This document shows, one piece after another, positions 14,735 through 22,518 of a DNA stretch of 24,698 bases (positions are counted from its first letter, which is position 1; every line of letters begins with the position of its first letter). Both the position numbers and the translations under genes were made by a program. The stretch covers positions 1-24,698 of the forward strand of contig JANNFN010000100.1 of assembly GCA_031379885.1 (NCBI GenBank), in the 5' to 3' direction. The notes beneath the pieces were generated by a model. It searched no databases. It had not been told where the DNA came from and saw only the letters and a list, made by a program, of their open reading frames with translations. The DNA is from Methylotenera_A sp031379885. GTDB lineage: Bacteria > Pseudomonadota > Gammaproteobacteria > Burkholderiales > Methylophilaceae.

Positions 14735-16612
14735 TTATAGTTTGAATACTGTCAATGCACCGCCGCCAGGAGCAGCGTTGTATTTAGTTAATTCAGCATA
14801 ACCACCAGCAGCACCTAAAGCGTCTGTTGGGTTAGTCATACCAAGGTTCATCGCTACACCAGCCCAGCCACCGATACCTGATAGCACGCCAACGTGTTGT
14901 TTACCTTTGTTACCGTATGTGAATGCATTACCAATCACGCCAGAACCTACTTGGAATTTCCAAAGTTCTTTACCTGATTGTGCATCCAATGCTTTAAACC
15001 AACGATCCAAAGTACCGTAGAACACTAAGTTTGAAGCAGTAGTAAGCGCACCGCCCCAAGCAGAGAATTTCTCTTTGTTGTACCATACTTTTTTGTTGGT
15101 CATAGGATCATAAGCGCCGAAGCCACCCATTACGCCGTCTGGACCTGGGAACATGGTCAATGTAGCACCAACCCATGGTTGACCAGCTGTATATTTAGAC
15201 TCAACTGGCTCGTATGTCATACATACGTGGTTAAGTGGTGTATACATTAAACCAGTTTTTGGTGAGTATGCAGCTGGTTGTTGGTCTTTAGTACCCAATG
15301 CAGCTGGGCAAACGCCTTTAGCATTGTAGTCTTGGTGAGTTGAAGCTGTGCCCACTTTTTGTGGAACGCCAGTTTTCATATCGATACCAGTTGCCCAGTT
15401 AACAAATGGGTGTACTTTCTCAGCGGCAACTAATGAACCGTTACCAGCATTGAATGTATAGATGAAGCCGTTACGGTCATGGTGCCAAGCATATGTTTTG
15501 CCACCTTTGTCGAACAAGATCACTTCGTTAATACCATCATAATCCCACTCATCGTGTGGAGTCATTTGGTAGCCCCATTTTGCAACGCCTGAATCTAAAT
15601 CACGTGCAAAAATAGTCATTGACCATTTGTTGTCGCCTGGACGTACGTCTGGGTTCCAAACAGATGGGTTACCTGTACCGTAGTACACTAAGTTTGTACG
15701 TGCATCATACGGCCACCAGCCCCATACAGAGCCACCACCATGTTGCCAGCCATCTTTAACAGCTTGTGGTTTTAACCAAGTACGTGTACCAAGTTCTTTT
15801 TCACCGATTTTGATTTCGCCGGCTTTCATAGCTTCGAAAGAACCGCCTTGTTTGTTACCACCATTGATGTCTTTGTACACTGACAAAGCATTGTATTGTG
15901 GGTTTGCTGAGTTGAAATCAGAACCAATCAACACTTCAGCATCTGGGCCTGTTGAGTAGGCTTTCCATGCTAATGAACCATCTTTAGCGTTGTAAGCTGC
16001 CATAAAGCAACGTACGCCGAACTCAGCACCTGAGCAACCAGTTAAGATTTTGTCTTTAATTACGTGTGGTGCGTTTGTGTTAGTAGCGCCAACTTTTGGA
16101 TCATTTACTAATACTGACCAAGCTTTAGCACCAGTTTTAGCGTCTAAAGCAACCAAGTTGCCGTCATTTTGTTGTAGATAGATTTTGCCATCGCCAAAAC
16201 CAAGACCGCGGTTTACGTTATCGCAACATAAAACTGCTTGTACTGATGGATCTTGTTTAGGGAAATATTGCCAAACGATTTTTTGGTTGTCGTTTAAATC
16301 TAAAGCATATACGTTGTTTGGGAATGCTGTATGTACATACATCATGTTACCAACAACGATTGGTGAACCTTCGTGACCACGGTTTACACCAGTAGCGAAT
16401 GTCCAAGCTGCTTTAAGGTTTTTAACGTTACCTTTGTTAATTTGAGCCAATGCACTGTAGCCATTGTTTGAATGGTTACCACGTGGATGTGCCCAGTTGT
16501 TTGCATTTGCGATCGCCGCTTCTTGGTCTGCTGCTGCTGATGCAACCATTGGCATTGCCAATGTAGCGCCTGCAACTAAACCTAAAGCTAGCTTAATTGT
16601 ATTAAATTTCAT
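14735..16612 (-). CDS. xoxF: lanthanide-dependent PQQ methanol dehydrogenase XoxF
   Basis: This periplasmic PQQ enzyme oxidises methanol to formaldehyde or formate. It has 625 residues from the ATG at 16612, which has GGAG seven bases upstream; an upstream in-frame TTG is unlikely. A signal peptide (about 1-26, ending MVASA) precedes the eight-bladed beta-propeller. The vicinal cysteines C129-C130 near PQQ are present. The decisive motif is EWDYDGIN: D357 is the catalytic Asp and D359 the extra lanthanide ligand, which is Ala in calcium-type MxaF. The region around GSFEAMKAGEIKIGEKELG looks like the XoxF4 clade of Methylophilaceae, but that is inference. It leads the xoxF-xoxJ-xoxG-xoxG cluster. 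Confidence 0.97.
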   Translation of the reverse strand: MKFNTIKLALGLVAGATLAMPMVASAAADQEAAIANANNWAHPRGNHSNNGYSALAQINKGNVKNLKAAWTFATGVNRGHEGSPIVVGNMMYVHTAFPNNVYALDLNDNQKIVWQYFPKQDPSVQAVLCCDNVNRGLGFGDGKIYLQQNDGNLVALDAKTGAKAWSVLVNDPKVGATNTNAPHVIKDKILTGCSGAEFGVRCFMAAYNAKDGSLAWKAYSTGPDAEVLIGSDFNSANPQYNALSVYKDINGGNKQGGSFEAMKAGEIKIGEKELGTRTWLKPQAVKDGWQHGGGSVWGWWPYDARTNLVYYGTGNPSVWNPDVRPGDNKWSMTIFARDLDSGVAKWGYQMTPHDEWDYDGINEVILFDKGGKTYAWHHDRNGFIYTFNAGNGSLVAAEKVHPFVNWATGIDMKTGVPQKVGTASTHQDYNAKGVCPAALGTKDQQPAAYSPKTGLMYTPLNHVCMTYEPVESKYTAGQPWVGATLTMFPGPDGVMGGFGAYDPMTNKKVWYNKEKFSAWGGALTTASNLVFYGTLDRWFKALDAQSGKELWKFQVGSGVIGNAFTYGNKGKQHVGVLSGIGGWAGVAMNLGMTNPTDALGAAGGYAELTKYNAAPGGGALTVFKL

Positions 16613-16710
16613 TTTTATCTCCAAAGTTATATTACTAAGGGTTAATTAAAAGTAAACTTGAATTTTGCAACTTTTACTTATGGTAATTATTACAAATTTT
16701 AAGAAAACTT

Positions 16711-16733
16711 TTCGCCGCACTTTCATGCGCGAA
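16711..16733. promoter_or_regulatory. imperfect inverted repeat in the xoxF leader
   Basis: The arms TTCGC(C)GCA and TGCGCGAA are complementary except for one bulged base, around a 6-base loop. The repeat lies at or just after the predicted xoxF transcription start, where an operator or leader hairpin could act. Its G+C content stands out in an AT-rich gap. Confidence 0.4.
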
Positions 16734-16737
16734 CTGC

Positions 16738-16766
16738 AATATAAATCAAGTAAATATTAATTGCAA
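16738..16766 (-). promoter_or_regulatory. candidate sigma-70 promoter for xoxF
   Basis: On the minus strand, TTGCAA (16766-16761) and TATATT (16743-16738) lie exactly 17 bases apart, matching 4/6 and 5/6. The predicted start near 16731 gives a leader of about 120 bases. Confidence 0.5.
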
Positions 16767-16817
16767 CACTTTAGTTACAATTTATTAACAAATATTTTAA
16801 ATATTTTTTATTGAGGT

Positions 16818-16845
16818 TTTTAGAATTTTATTACTAGTGTAAAAT
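16818..16845 (+). promoter_or_regulatory. candidate promoter for the proline iminopeptidase gene
   Basis: TTTAGA (16818-16823) and TAAAAT (16840-16845) are 16 bases apart, matching 4/6 and 5/6. The start would fall about 30 bases before the ATG. The region is very AT-rich, so chance matches are likely. Confidence 0.3.
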
Positions 16846-16881
16846 ATGTAACAAAATCAATTAGAAAGCATCAATACAGCC

Positions 16882-17859
16882 ATGCACCAAGCTACTTACA
16901 ATTTGTATCCAGAAATCGAACCTTTTAATAAAAGCGGCTTAAAAGTAGGCGATTTACACCAGATTTATTATGAAGAATGTGGTAACTTAGAAGGCGTACC
17001 TGTAGTTTTTCTACATGGCGGCCCAGGTAGCGGTTGCAGTCCAACTCAGCGGCGTTTTTTTGACCCCAAACATTACCGAATTATCTTACTAGACCAGCGT
17101 GGTTGTGGTCGCAGCACACCACAAGGTGAAGTGCGTGAAAATACAACTGATGATTTAATAAAAGATATTGAGGCTTTACGCCAACATTTAAACATCGCCA
17201 AGTGGCACGTATTTGGCGGCTCCTGGGGCAGTACTTTAGCATTAGCGTATGCCGTTAAACATATCGATCGACTTATTTCTTTAGTATTGCGCGGCATTTT
17301 CCTAAGTCGTGCAAGTGAGTTAAGTTGGTTTTTAGGCGGAGTACAGGGATTTTATCCCGAAGTGTGGCACAGCTTAATCAGTTACTTACCAGAAATTGAG
17401 CGGTACGATGTATTAAACGCTTATTCAAAACTAATATTTTCTGCCGATGCGCTGGTGAATGTGCCTGCCGCAATTCAATGGAATGCTTTTGAATCTTCTA
17501 TTATGCGACTGAAACCAGCGGATGCCATCAACCCCAACCCCAAGACCTCCGATGAAATACTGAAAGAACAGCCAATTGAAGTGGCGCGCGCGCGCATTCA
17601 AATTCACTATGTTCAACACCAATGCTTTATTGATGGTAGCGCACTATTACAATCTGCCACCATACTGAATAAGATTCCAACTGTGATTGTACAAGGGCGT
17701 TATGATATGGTGTGTCCGCCGCAAAGTGCGTGGGAACTATCGCGCGCCATGCCAGACGCTGAATTTGTGATGGTGGCTGATGCAGGACATTCTGGCATGG
17801 AACCAGGAATCACCAGTGCATTAGTCGCGGCAACCGAAAAATTTAAAGTCTTAAAATAA
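16882..17859 (+). CDS. pip: proline iminopeptidase (alpha/beta hydrolase, S33)
   Basis: This cytoplasmic peptidase removes N-terminal proline from peptides. The 325-residue protein has the oxyanion motif HGGPGSG, DQRGCGRS, the nucleophile S114 in GGSWGS, the acid in GRYDMVCPP and the catalytic His in DAGHSG near the C-terminus. All three triad residues are present. Family traits include the N-terminal YPEIEPFNKSGLKV segment and the ENTTDDLIKDIEALR stretch. It is divergent from xoxF and followed after 21 bases by the YihY fusion gene, so the three plus-strand genes here may form one operon although their roles look unrelated. Confidence 0.93.
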   Translation: MHQATYNLYPEIEPFNKSGLKVGDLHQIYYEECGNLEGVPVVFLHGGPGSGCSPTQRRFFDPKHYRIILLDQRGCGRSTPQGEVRENTTDDLIKDIEALRQHLNIAKWHVFGGSWGSTLALAYAVKHIDRLISLVLRGIFLSRASELSWFLGGVQGFYPEVWHSLISYLPEIERYDVLNAYSKLIFSADALVNVPAAIQWNAFESSIMRLKPADAINPNPKTSDEILKEQPIEVARARIQIHYVQHQCFIDGSALLQSATILNKIPTVIVQGRYDMVCPPQSAWELSRAMPDAEFVMVADAGHSGMEPGITSALVAATEKFKVLK

Positions 17860-17880
17860 ATAATTACCATTAATAGCGAT

Positions 17881-19170
17881 ATGGCATTCATTAATCCAGA
17901 AAAGTTTGCAAAAATAAAAAATCTCGCGCAACACCCTGCGCTGGATAAGCCTGTTAATGCTTATGCCAAACAAGAATACACCACACCACTATTTGTGTTG
18001 CGTGAGACTTTGGCTGGGTTTACGCGCCACAATGCATTTGGTATGGCCGCTTCTTTATCTTTCTACGCACTTTTTGCGCTGATTCCTTTGGTACTACTCA
18101 TTTTCTTTTTGCTCAGTCATTTAGTATTTTCATCTGATTATGCCATCGTTAAACTGGCGATTCTTACTGGTAATTTAGTACCTGAGTTCAGCAGCAAAAT
18201 TATGGTGGAAGTTTACAGTGCCACGCAAACCAAAGCAGCTTGGGGAGCGCTTGGCTTGTTTGTATTGCTGTGGACGATTACTCCGCTTGCCAGCGCCATG
18301 CGCTCAGCTTTTTATACCATCTCTTCCATGGTGGAAGCACCTTCTTACTTTAAACGTAAATTTAAAGATGTGGTTTCTGTGCTTGGTATTTTATTGCTGT
18401 TTTTTTTGTTTACTTCGGCAGGTTTTATTATAGAAAAAATTATCCGCTTTTTAGCGGTACATTTGCCCATTGCTGAGTTGAATGCAGTTGGTGCAATTGG
18501 CACGCTCTTGCTTACTACGCTTTTAATTATTATTTTTTACAAAGTGTTTTTTCCGATGCGGGTTGCCTTTGTGCATTTATTACTGGGCGCTTGTTCAACA
18601 GGCCTGTTGTGGTTATTAATGCGGCCAGCGTTTGGTTTGTTTTTGGCCATCAACCAAAACTATGGCGCAATTTTTGGCGGCATGAAAACCATGTTTGTAT
18701 CGATTACTTGGCTATATTTAAACTTTGCAGTATTTTTATTAGGCACCGAGCTGATCTCGACCTTGCGTAAAAAAGACGTATTGTTGCTGAAAGGGCTGTT
18801 TAGCGGATCGCCCAATAAAGCTAACTATATTGAAACGTTGATGCGCCGCTACGGCCTAGTTCTAAGACAAGGCGAATACATTTTTGAGCGTGGCAACACT
18901 GAGCGCAATTTATTTTACTTGGTAGAAGGCAAAGTCAACCTGAGTAATAATGGTACGATTTTGCGCGAAATTGTAGCTGGCGATTATTTTGGGGAGCTAG
19001 CAATGCTCACCAAACAACCCACCACATCAGACGCGATTATTGCCTCTGATGAAGCACGTGTTATCGTGATTTATGCTGAGAATATAGACTCCATGTTGGA
19101 AGATGACCCCAAAATAGCCATGCAATTATTAAGGCATATGGCTGGCAGATTACAAACAAATTTTAGTTAG
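17881..19170 (+). CDS. YihY/BrkB inner-membrane protein fused to a cNMP-binding-like domain
   Basis: The first 300 residues or so form a YihY/BrkB (once mis-called ribonuclease BN) membrane protein with about six hydrophobic segments and family motifs such as MAASLSFYALFALIPL, GALGLFVLLWT and NYGAIFGGMKTM. After a linker, residues about 325-429 form a Crp-type cyclic-nucleotide-binding fold: GEYIFERGNTERNLFYLVEGKV, then FGEL (370-373). The phosphate-binding cassette lacks the usual Arg: the sequence is PTTSDA (380-385) where PR(S/T)A is expected. The domain may therefore bind something else or nothing. Membrane function is unknown. The gene is packed between pip (21 bases) and the TPR gene (12 bases). 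Confidence 0.85.
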   Translation: MAFINPEKFAKIKNLAQHPALDKPVNAYAKQEYTTPLFVLRETLAGFTRHNAFGMAASLSFYALFALIPLVLLIFFLLSHLVFSSDYAIVKLAILTGNLVPEFSSKIMVEVYSATQTKAAWGALGLFVLLWTITPLASAMRSAFYTISSMVEAPSYFKRKFKDVVSVLGILLLFFLFTSAGFIIEKIIRFLAVHLPIAELNAVGAIGTLLLTTLLIIIFYKVFFPMRVAFVHLLLGACSTGLLWLLMRPAFGLFLAINQNYGAIFGGMKTMFVSITWLYLNFAVFLLGTELISTLRKKDVLLLKGLFSGSPNKANYIETLMRRYGLVLRQGEYIFERGNTERNLFYLVEGKVNLSNNGTILREIVAGDYFGELAMLTKQPTTSDAIIASDEARVIVIYAENIDSMLEDDPKIAMQLLRHMAGRLQTNFS

Positions 19171-19182
19171 CATATTTCAAAC

Positions 19183-20697
19183 ATGGCAAATTCATTCGCA
19201 GCACAACCCAACCCGCAAGAAGTTCAAAACCTTATTAATGCACTTAATAGCGGTCAGCTTGTCCAAGCAGAAAGCATGGCCAAAAACTTAATTGCGAAAC
19301 ATGCCAACGTTTTTATATTGCACCATGTGTTGAGTTTGGCATTAGATGGTCAACAAAAAACTGCCGAAGCAGCCGCTAGCTACAAAAATGCGCTTAAGCT
19401 ACAGCCCAAAACGCCAGACTTGCTATTTAATCTGGGTATCGCATTAGGCAAATTGGACAGCTTTGAAGAGACTGAGTCTGCCTACCGCCAAGCAATTCAA
19501 CTTAAGCCAGATTTTTTTGAAGCTTTTGGTAATTTAGGCACAATTTTACAGCGCCAAGGCAAGCTAGGCGAAGCTATCAGCAACTATCAGCACGGCCTAA
19601 ATATTAACCCACAAGACGCGCGTGGCCACTTTAATTTAGGTACAGCTTTGCGAGATAAAGGCGCTTTGGATGAAGCGATCAACAGTTATCAGCAAGCCAT
19701 CCGACTATTTCCCAATTACACGGATGCACACAATAACTTAGGTGAAACTCTCCGCGATCGAGGTGATATGGGTGATGCCGTCAAAAGTTACCAAAAAGCT
19801 TTGGCGCTAAACTCAGACCACCCCAACGCTAACTATAATATGGGCGAATTTTTGTACCTCGCCAAAAAATATGATGAAGCAATCCCATATTTTGAGCGCT
19901 CACAATTGGACGATTGGCAAGCACGGAAACTGTATTGTTTGTATAAAGACGAACAATTCGATGCCTTCAAAAACAATAGGGACGCGCTTGCTGGCGTCAT
20001 GCCAAATACATCGCCATTCCTTGCTACATTATCAACTCATTACAGCATCAACTTCAACGAAGCCGATCCTTACAATTTTTGCAAAAACGGGCTGGATTTC
20101 GTGTATCAAAAACCCATTCTAGATAAAAATAATCCGCTTTTAAAAGACTTGTTAAACGACATTCACAACGCTGATATAGCAGAGCGCGTGCAGGGCATGT
20201 TGCACAACGGCAAACAATCGGCTGGCAATTTGTTTAAACGACCAGAAGCGTCATTTCGCGCGCTTGCTGAGCTTATTAAAAAAGAATTTTTAGCCTACAA
20301 AAATAAATTTGCAGATGCAGATTGTGAGCTCATCAAATCATTCCCAGCCGAGTTGGAATTCACCAGCTCGTGGTATGTCAAAATGCAACAAGGCGGTCAT
20401 TTAAGCGCGCACATTCATGAGATAGGCTGGATTAGCGGTGCGGTTTACTTGGCTATGCCAACGCCAAAAGATGGCTCAAACGAAGGCGCTTTTGAATACG
20501 GTACGCATGGCGACGATTATCCTCAGAAACACCAAAGCTTCCCCGTTGCGCACGTGATGCCAAAAGTAGGCGATATTGTGCTGTTTCCCTCTTCTCTGTT
20601 TCACCGCACTATCCCTTTTAATTCCAATGAGCAGCGCATTTGTATTGCATTTGACCTAAAACCAGATGGTGATATTTTTATTAAAAATAGCTACTAA
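19183..20697 (+). CDS. TPR protein with C-terminal 2OG-Fe(II) oxygenase-like domain
   Basis: The 504-residue protein has no signal peptide. Residues about 10-245 carry around six tetratricopeptide repeats with the usual pattern (for example FNLGTALRDKGALDEAINSYQQAI). After a less regular middle part, residues about 395-500 match the putative 2OG-Fe(II) oxygenase type (PF13759-like): WYVKMQQGGHLSAHIHEIGWISGAVYL with H406, H410 and H412, a distal H474 in LFPSSLFHRTIPF, and R485 in EQRICIAF as the likely 2-oxoglutarate anchor. It could be a protein or small-molecule hydroxylase recruited through TPR contacts; the substrate is unknown. It starts 12 bases after the YihY fusion gene. Confidence 0.85.
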   Translation: MANSFAAQPNPQEVQNLINALNSGQLVQAESMAKNLIAKHANVFILHHVLSLALDGQQKTAEAAASYKNALKLQPKTPDLLFNLGIALGKLDSFEETESAYRQAIQLKPDFFEAFGNLGTILQRQGKLGEAISNYQHGLNINPQDARGHFNLGTALRDKGALDEAINSYQQAIRLFPNYTDAHNNLGETLRDRGDMGDAVKSYQKALALNSDHPNANYNMGEFLYLAKKYDEAIPYFERSQLDDWQARKLYCLYKDEQFDAFKNNRDALAGVMPNTSPFLATLSTHYSINFNEADPYNFCKNGLDFVYQKPILDKNNPLLKDLLNDIHNADIAERVQGMLHNGKQSAGNLFKRPEASFRALAELIKKEFLAYKNKFADADCELIKSFPAELEFTSSWYVKMQQGGHLSAHIHEIGWISGAVYLAMPTPKDGSNEGAFEYGTHGDDYPQKHQSFPVAHVMPKVGDIVLFPSSLFHRTIPFNSNEQRICIAFDLKPDGDIFIKNSY

Positions 20698-20910
20698 AAT
20701 TTTCCTTACAATGCGTCATTAATGTGTCAAAATATAGAACTTAGTTGACGAAACTCGACCATCTAATTTCAACAATAACAACAATATCGTTCAACTAAAA
20801 AATAAGCTCCACAAAAATATGGTTTTAATAAGACATATATCTTATTGATTTTATTAAATATTTAATATTTTTGTTGGCATTATTTCTTATCTCACCAATT
20901 TTTAGTTAAA

Positions 20911-20927
20911 TTGGCTTAAACATTGCT
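20911..20927 (+). promoter_or_regulatory. candidate sigma-54 (RpoN) promoter
   Basis: TTGGC-N7-TTGCT places the GG and GC pairs exactly as in the -24/-12 consensus (TTGGCACGNNNNTTGCT); only the ACG after TTGGC is not matched. The start would be near 20938, about 40 bases before the RpfG-like gene. The 200 bases upstream hold AT-rich sequence and no gene, room for an enhancer site. Confidence 0.45.
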
Positions 20928-20978
20928 TAATTAAATATTAGTAAGCCAATAATGAGCTTACATCAGAGGAAAATACGA

Positions 20979-22049
20979 ATGACGAATGTACAACTATTTG
21001 ATGACTGCTCAGTACTGATTGTTGACGACCAATCAACTAGCAGAACCATACTTTCGCATGTAATAAAAAGTATCAACTCTAAAATCAAAGTCATTGAAAA
21101 AACCAATCCAGAACAAGCCTTAGAGTGGGCAACAGAACATACAGCAGATTTAGTATTTGTAGATTATGTTATGCCCGAAATGAATGGTATTGACTTTGTG
21201 CGTTTACTTAAAACTTTACCAAGATATGAATCAGTGCCAGTCATTATGATTACGATTAAAAAAGATGCTGAGACCCGCTATGCAGCCCTAGATGCTGGTA
21301 TTGCTGATTTTTTAAGCAAGCCTGTTGATATATATGAATGTACCGCACGCAGCAAAAATTTGCTTACCATGCACCAGCAACATATTGCACTGCAAAATAA
21401 AAGTAATTTGTTTGAAAGCTTAGTTAAGTCGGCAACTACTGAGATTAGAGCGCGAGAAAAAGAAACGTTAATGCGGCTCGCACGCGCGGGAGAACATAAA
21501 GATTACGACACGGCAATGCACTTACAACGCATGTCGCTTTACAGCAGAGCAATTGCAGAAACTATTGGCCTAAGCGAGGAAGAGGCTGAAATTATCGAGC
21601 TTGCATCGCCTTTGCATGACATTGGCAAAATTGGCATTCCAGATAGCATCTTGCTTAAAAAGACCGATCTTGATGACCAAGAGCTAAAGTTAATGCGCAA
21701 GCACCCGATAATAGGTTATGAAATACTACAAGACAGCCCATCAAAATATTTACAAAAGGGTAGCGAAATTGCATTAGCACACCACGAGCGCTTTGATGGT
21801 ACTGGATACCCCTATGCGCTTAAAGGTACTGATATTCCGCTCTCTGCACGCATAGTAGCGATAGCAGATGTATTCGATGCACTAACGAGTGTTCGGCCCT
21901 ATAAAGAGGCTTGGAGCATCGACAAAGCACTTGAATATGTACGAGATGAAAGCGGCAAACATTTTGACCCTGAGCTAGTCTCAGCCATGCTAACAATGCG
22001 CGATGTGCTTGAAAAAATACACAATGAACATGCTACGGCTATTCACTAG
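20979..22049 (+). CDS. rpfG: RpfG-like response regulator (REC + HD-GYP)
   Basis: This response regulator has a cyclic-di-GMP phosphodiesterase output. I start at the ATG at 20979 (356 residues) because AGAGGA lies eight bases upstream; an in-frame ATG at 20952 lacks such a site. The receiver domain (about 10-125) has D16/D17, phosphoacceptor D62 in LVFVDYVMPEMNG and the SKPVD lysine. The HD-GYP domain (about 175-345) has the metal-binding HD pair H213-D214 in LHDIGKIGIPD, HHERFDGTGYP with G276-Y277-P278, and ADVFDALTSVRPYK, so it should be active. The RpfC-like kinase two genes downstream is the likely partner. No rpfF (signal synthase) is present in the window. Confidence 0.9.
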   Translation: MTNVQLFDDCSVLIVDDQSTSRTILSHVIKSINSKIKVIEKTNPEQALEWATEHTADLVFVDYVMPEMNGIDFVRLLKTLPRYESVPVIMITIKKDAETRYAALDAGIADFLSKPVDIYECTARSKNLLTMHQQHIALQNKSNLFESLVKSATTEIRAREKETLMRLARAGEHKDYDTAMHLQRMSLYSRAIAETIGLSEEEAEIIELASPLHDIGKIGIPDSILLKKTDLDDQELKLMRKHPIIGYEILQDSPSKYLQKGSEIALAHHERFDGTGYPYALKGTDIPLSARIVAIADVFDALTSVRPYKEAWSIDKALEYVRDESGKHFDPELVSAMLTMRDVLEKIHNEHATAIH

Positions 22050-22065
22050 CGAAACCTATAGAGTA

Positions 22066-22509
22066 ATGACAAAAGTTAGCCACATACGTAGCGCAACAAA
22101 ATTTAGGCAGACGGTTTTGCTGATTGATGATCAGCCAACGGTGCTAGATATTCATACCGCCATTTTAAAATCCCTAAAAATGGATCTTAAAATTGTTGCG
22201 ATGACCGACCCAGTTGAAGCTTTGGCGTGGCTGCAAAATAAGCAGGTGGATTTAATTATTACTGATTTTCGTATGCACCAAATGAACGGTATGCAATTTG
22301 TGCAGGCACTTAAAAATGCAGACAATGTATTAACTCATGCCATCGTTGTGGTGACTGTTTTGAAGGATCATGCAACGCACCAAGAACTAATTTCTGCAGG
22401 TGCTTCGGCATGCTTAACCAAACCAGTGCAAACAGGAGAGTTAGCAAAAATTGCTAAAACCTTGTTAGAGCAAAGCAAGCAGTATTACGGTTTAGGGCTA
22501 ATTAATTAG
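22066..22509 (+). CDS. stand-alone receiver-domain response regulator
   Basis: The 147-residue protein is essentially one CheY-like receiver with no output domain. It has the acidic pair D21-D22, phosphoacceptor D67 in LIITDFRMHQMNG, T97 and K119 in LTKPV, so it can be phosphorylated. I chose the ATG at 22066, 16 bases after the preceding stop; longer in-frame starts from 22003 overlap the HD-GYP gene and add no conserved sequence. It resembles the receiver of the upstream RpfG-like protein (shared VDDQ/IDDQ and MNG motifs, similar length), suggesting duplication. Lying between the RpfG- and RpfC-like genes, it may be a phosphate sink or an alternative target of the same kinase. Confidence 0.87.
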   Translation: MTKVSHIRSATKFRQTVLLIDDQPTVLDIHTAILKSLKMDLKIVAMTDPVEALAWLQNKQVDLIITDFRMHQMNGMQFVQALKNADNVLTHAIVVVTVLKDHATHQELISAGASACLTKPVQTGELAKIAKTLLEQSKQYYGLGLIN

Positions 22510-22518
22510 ATTACAAAC

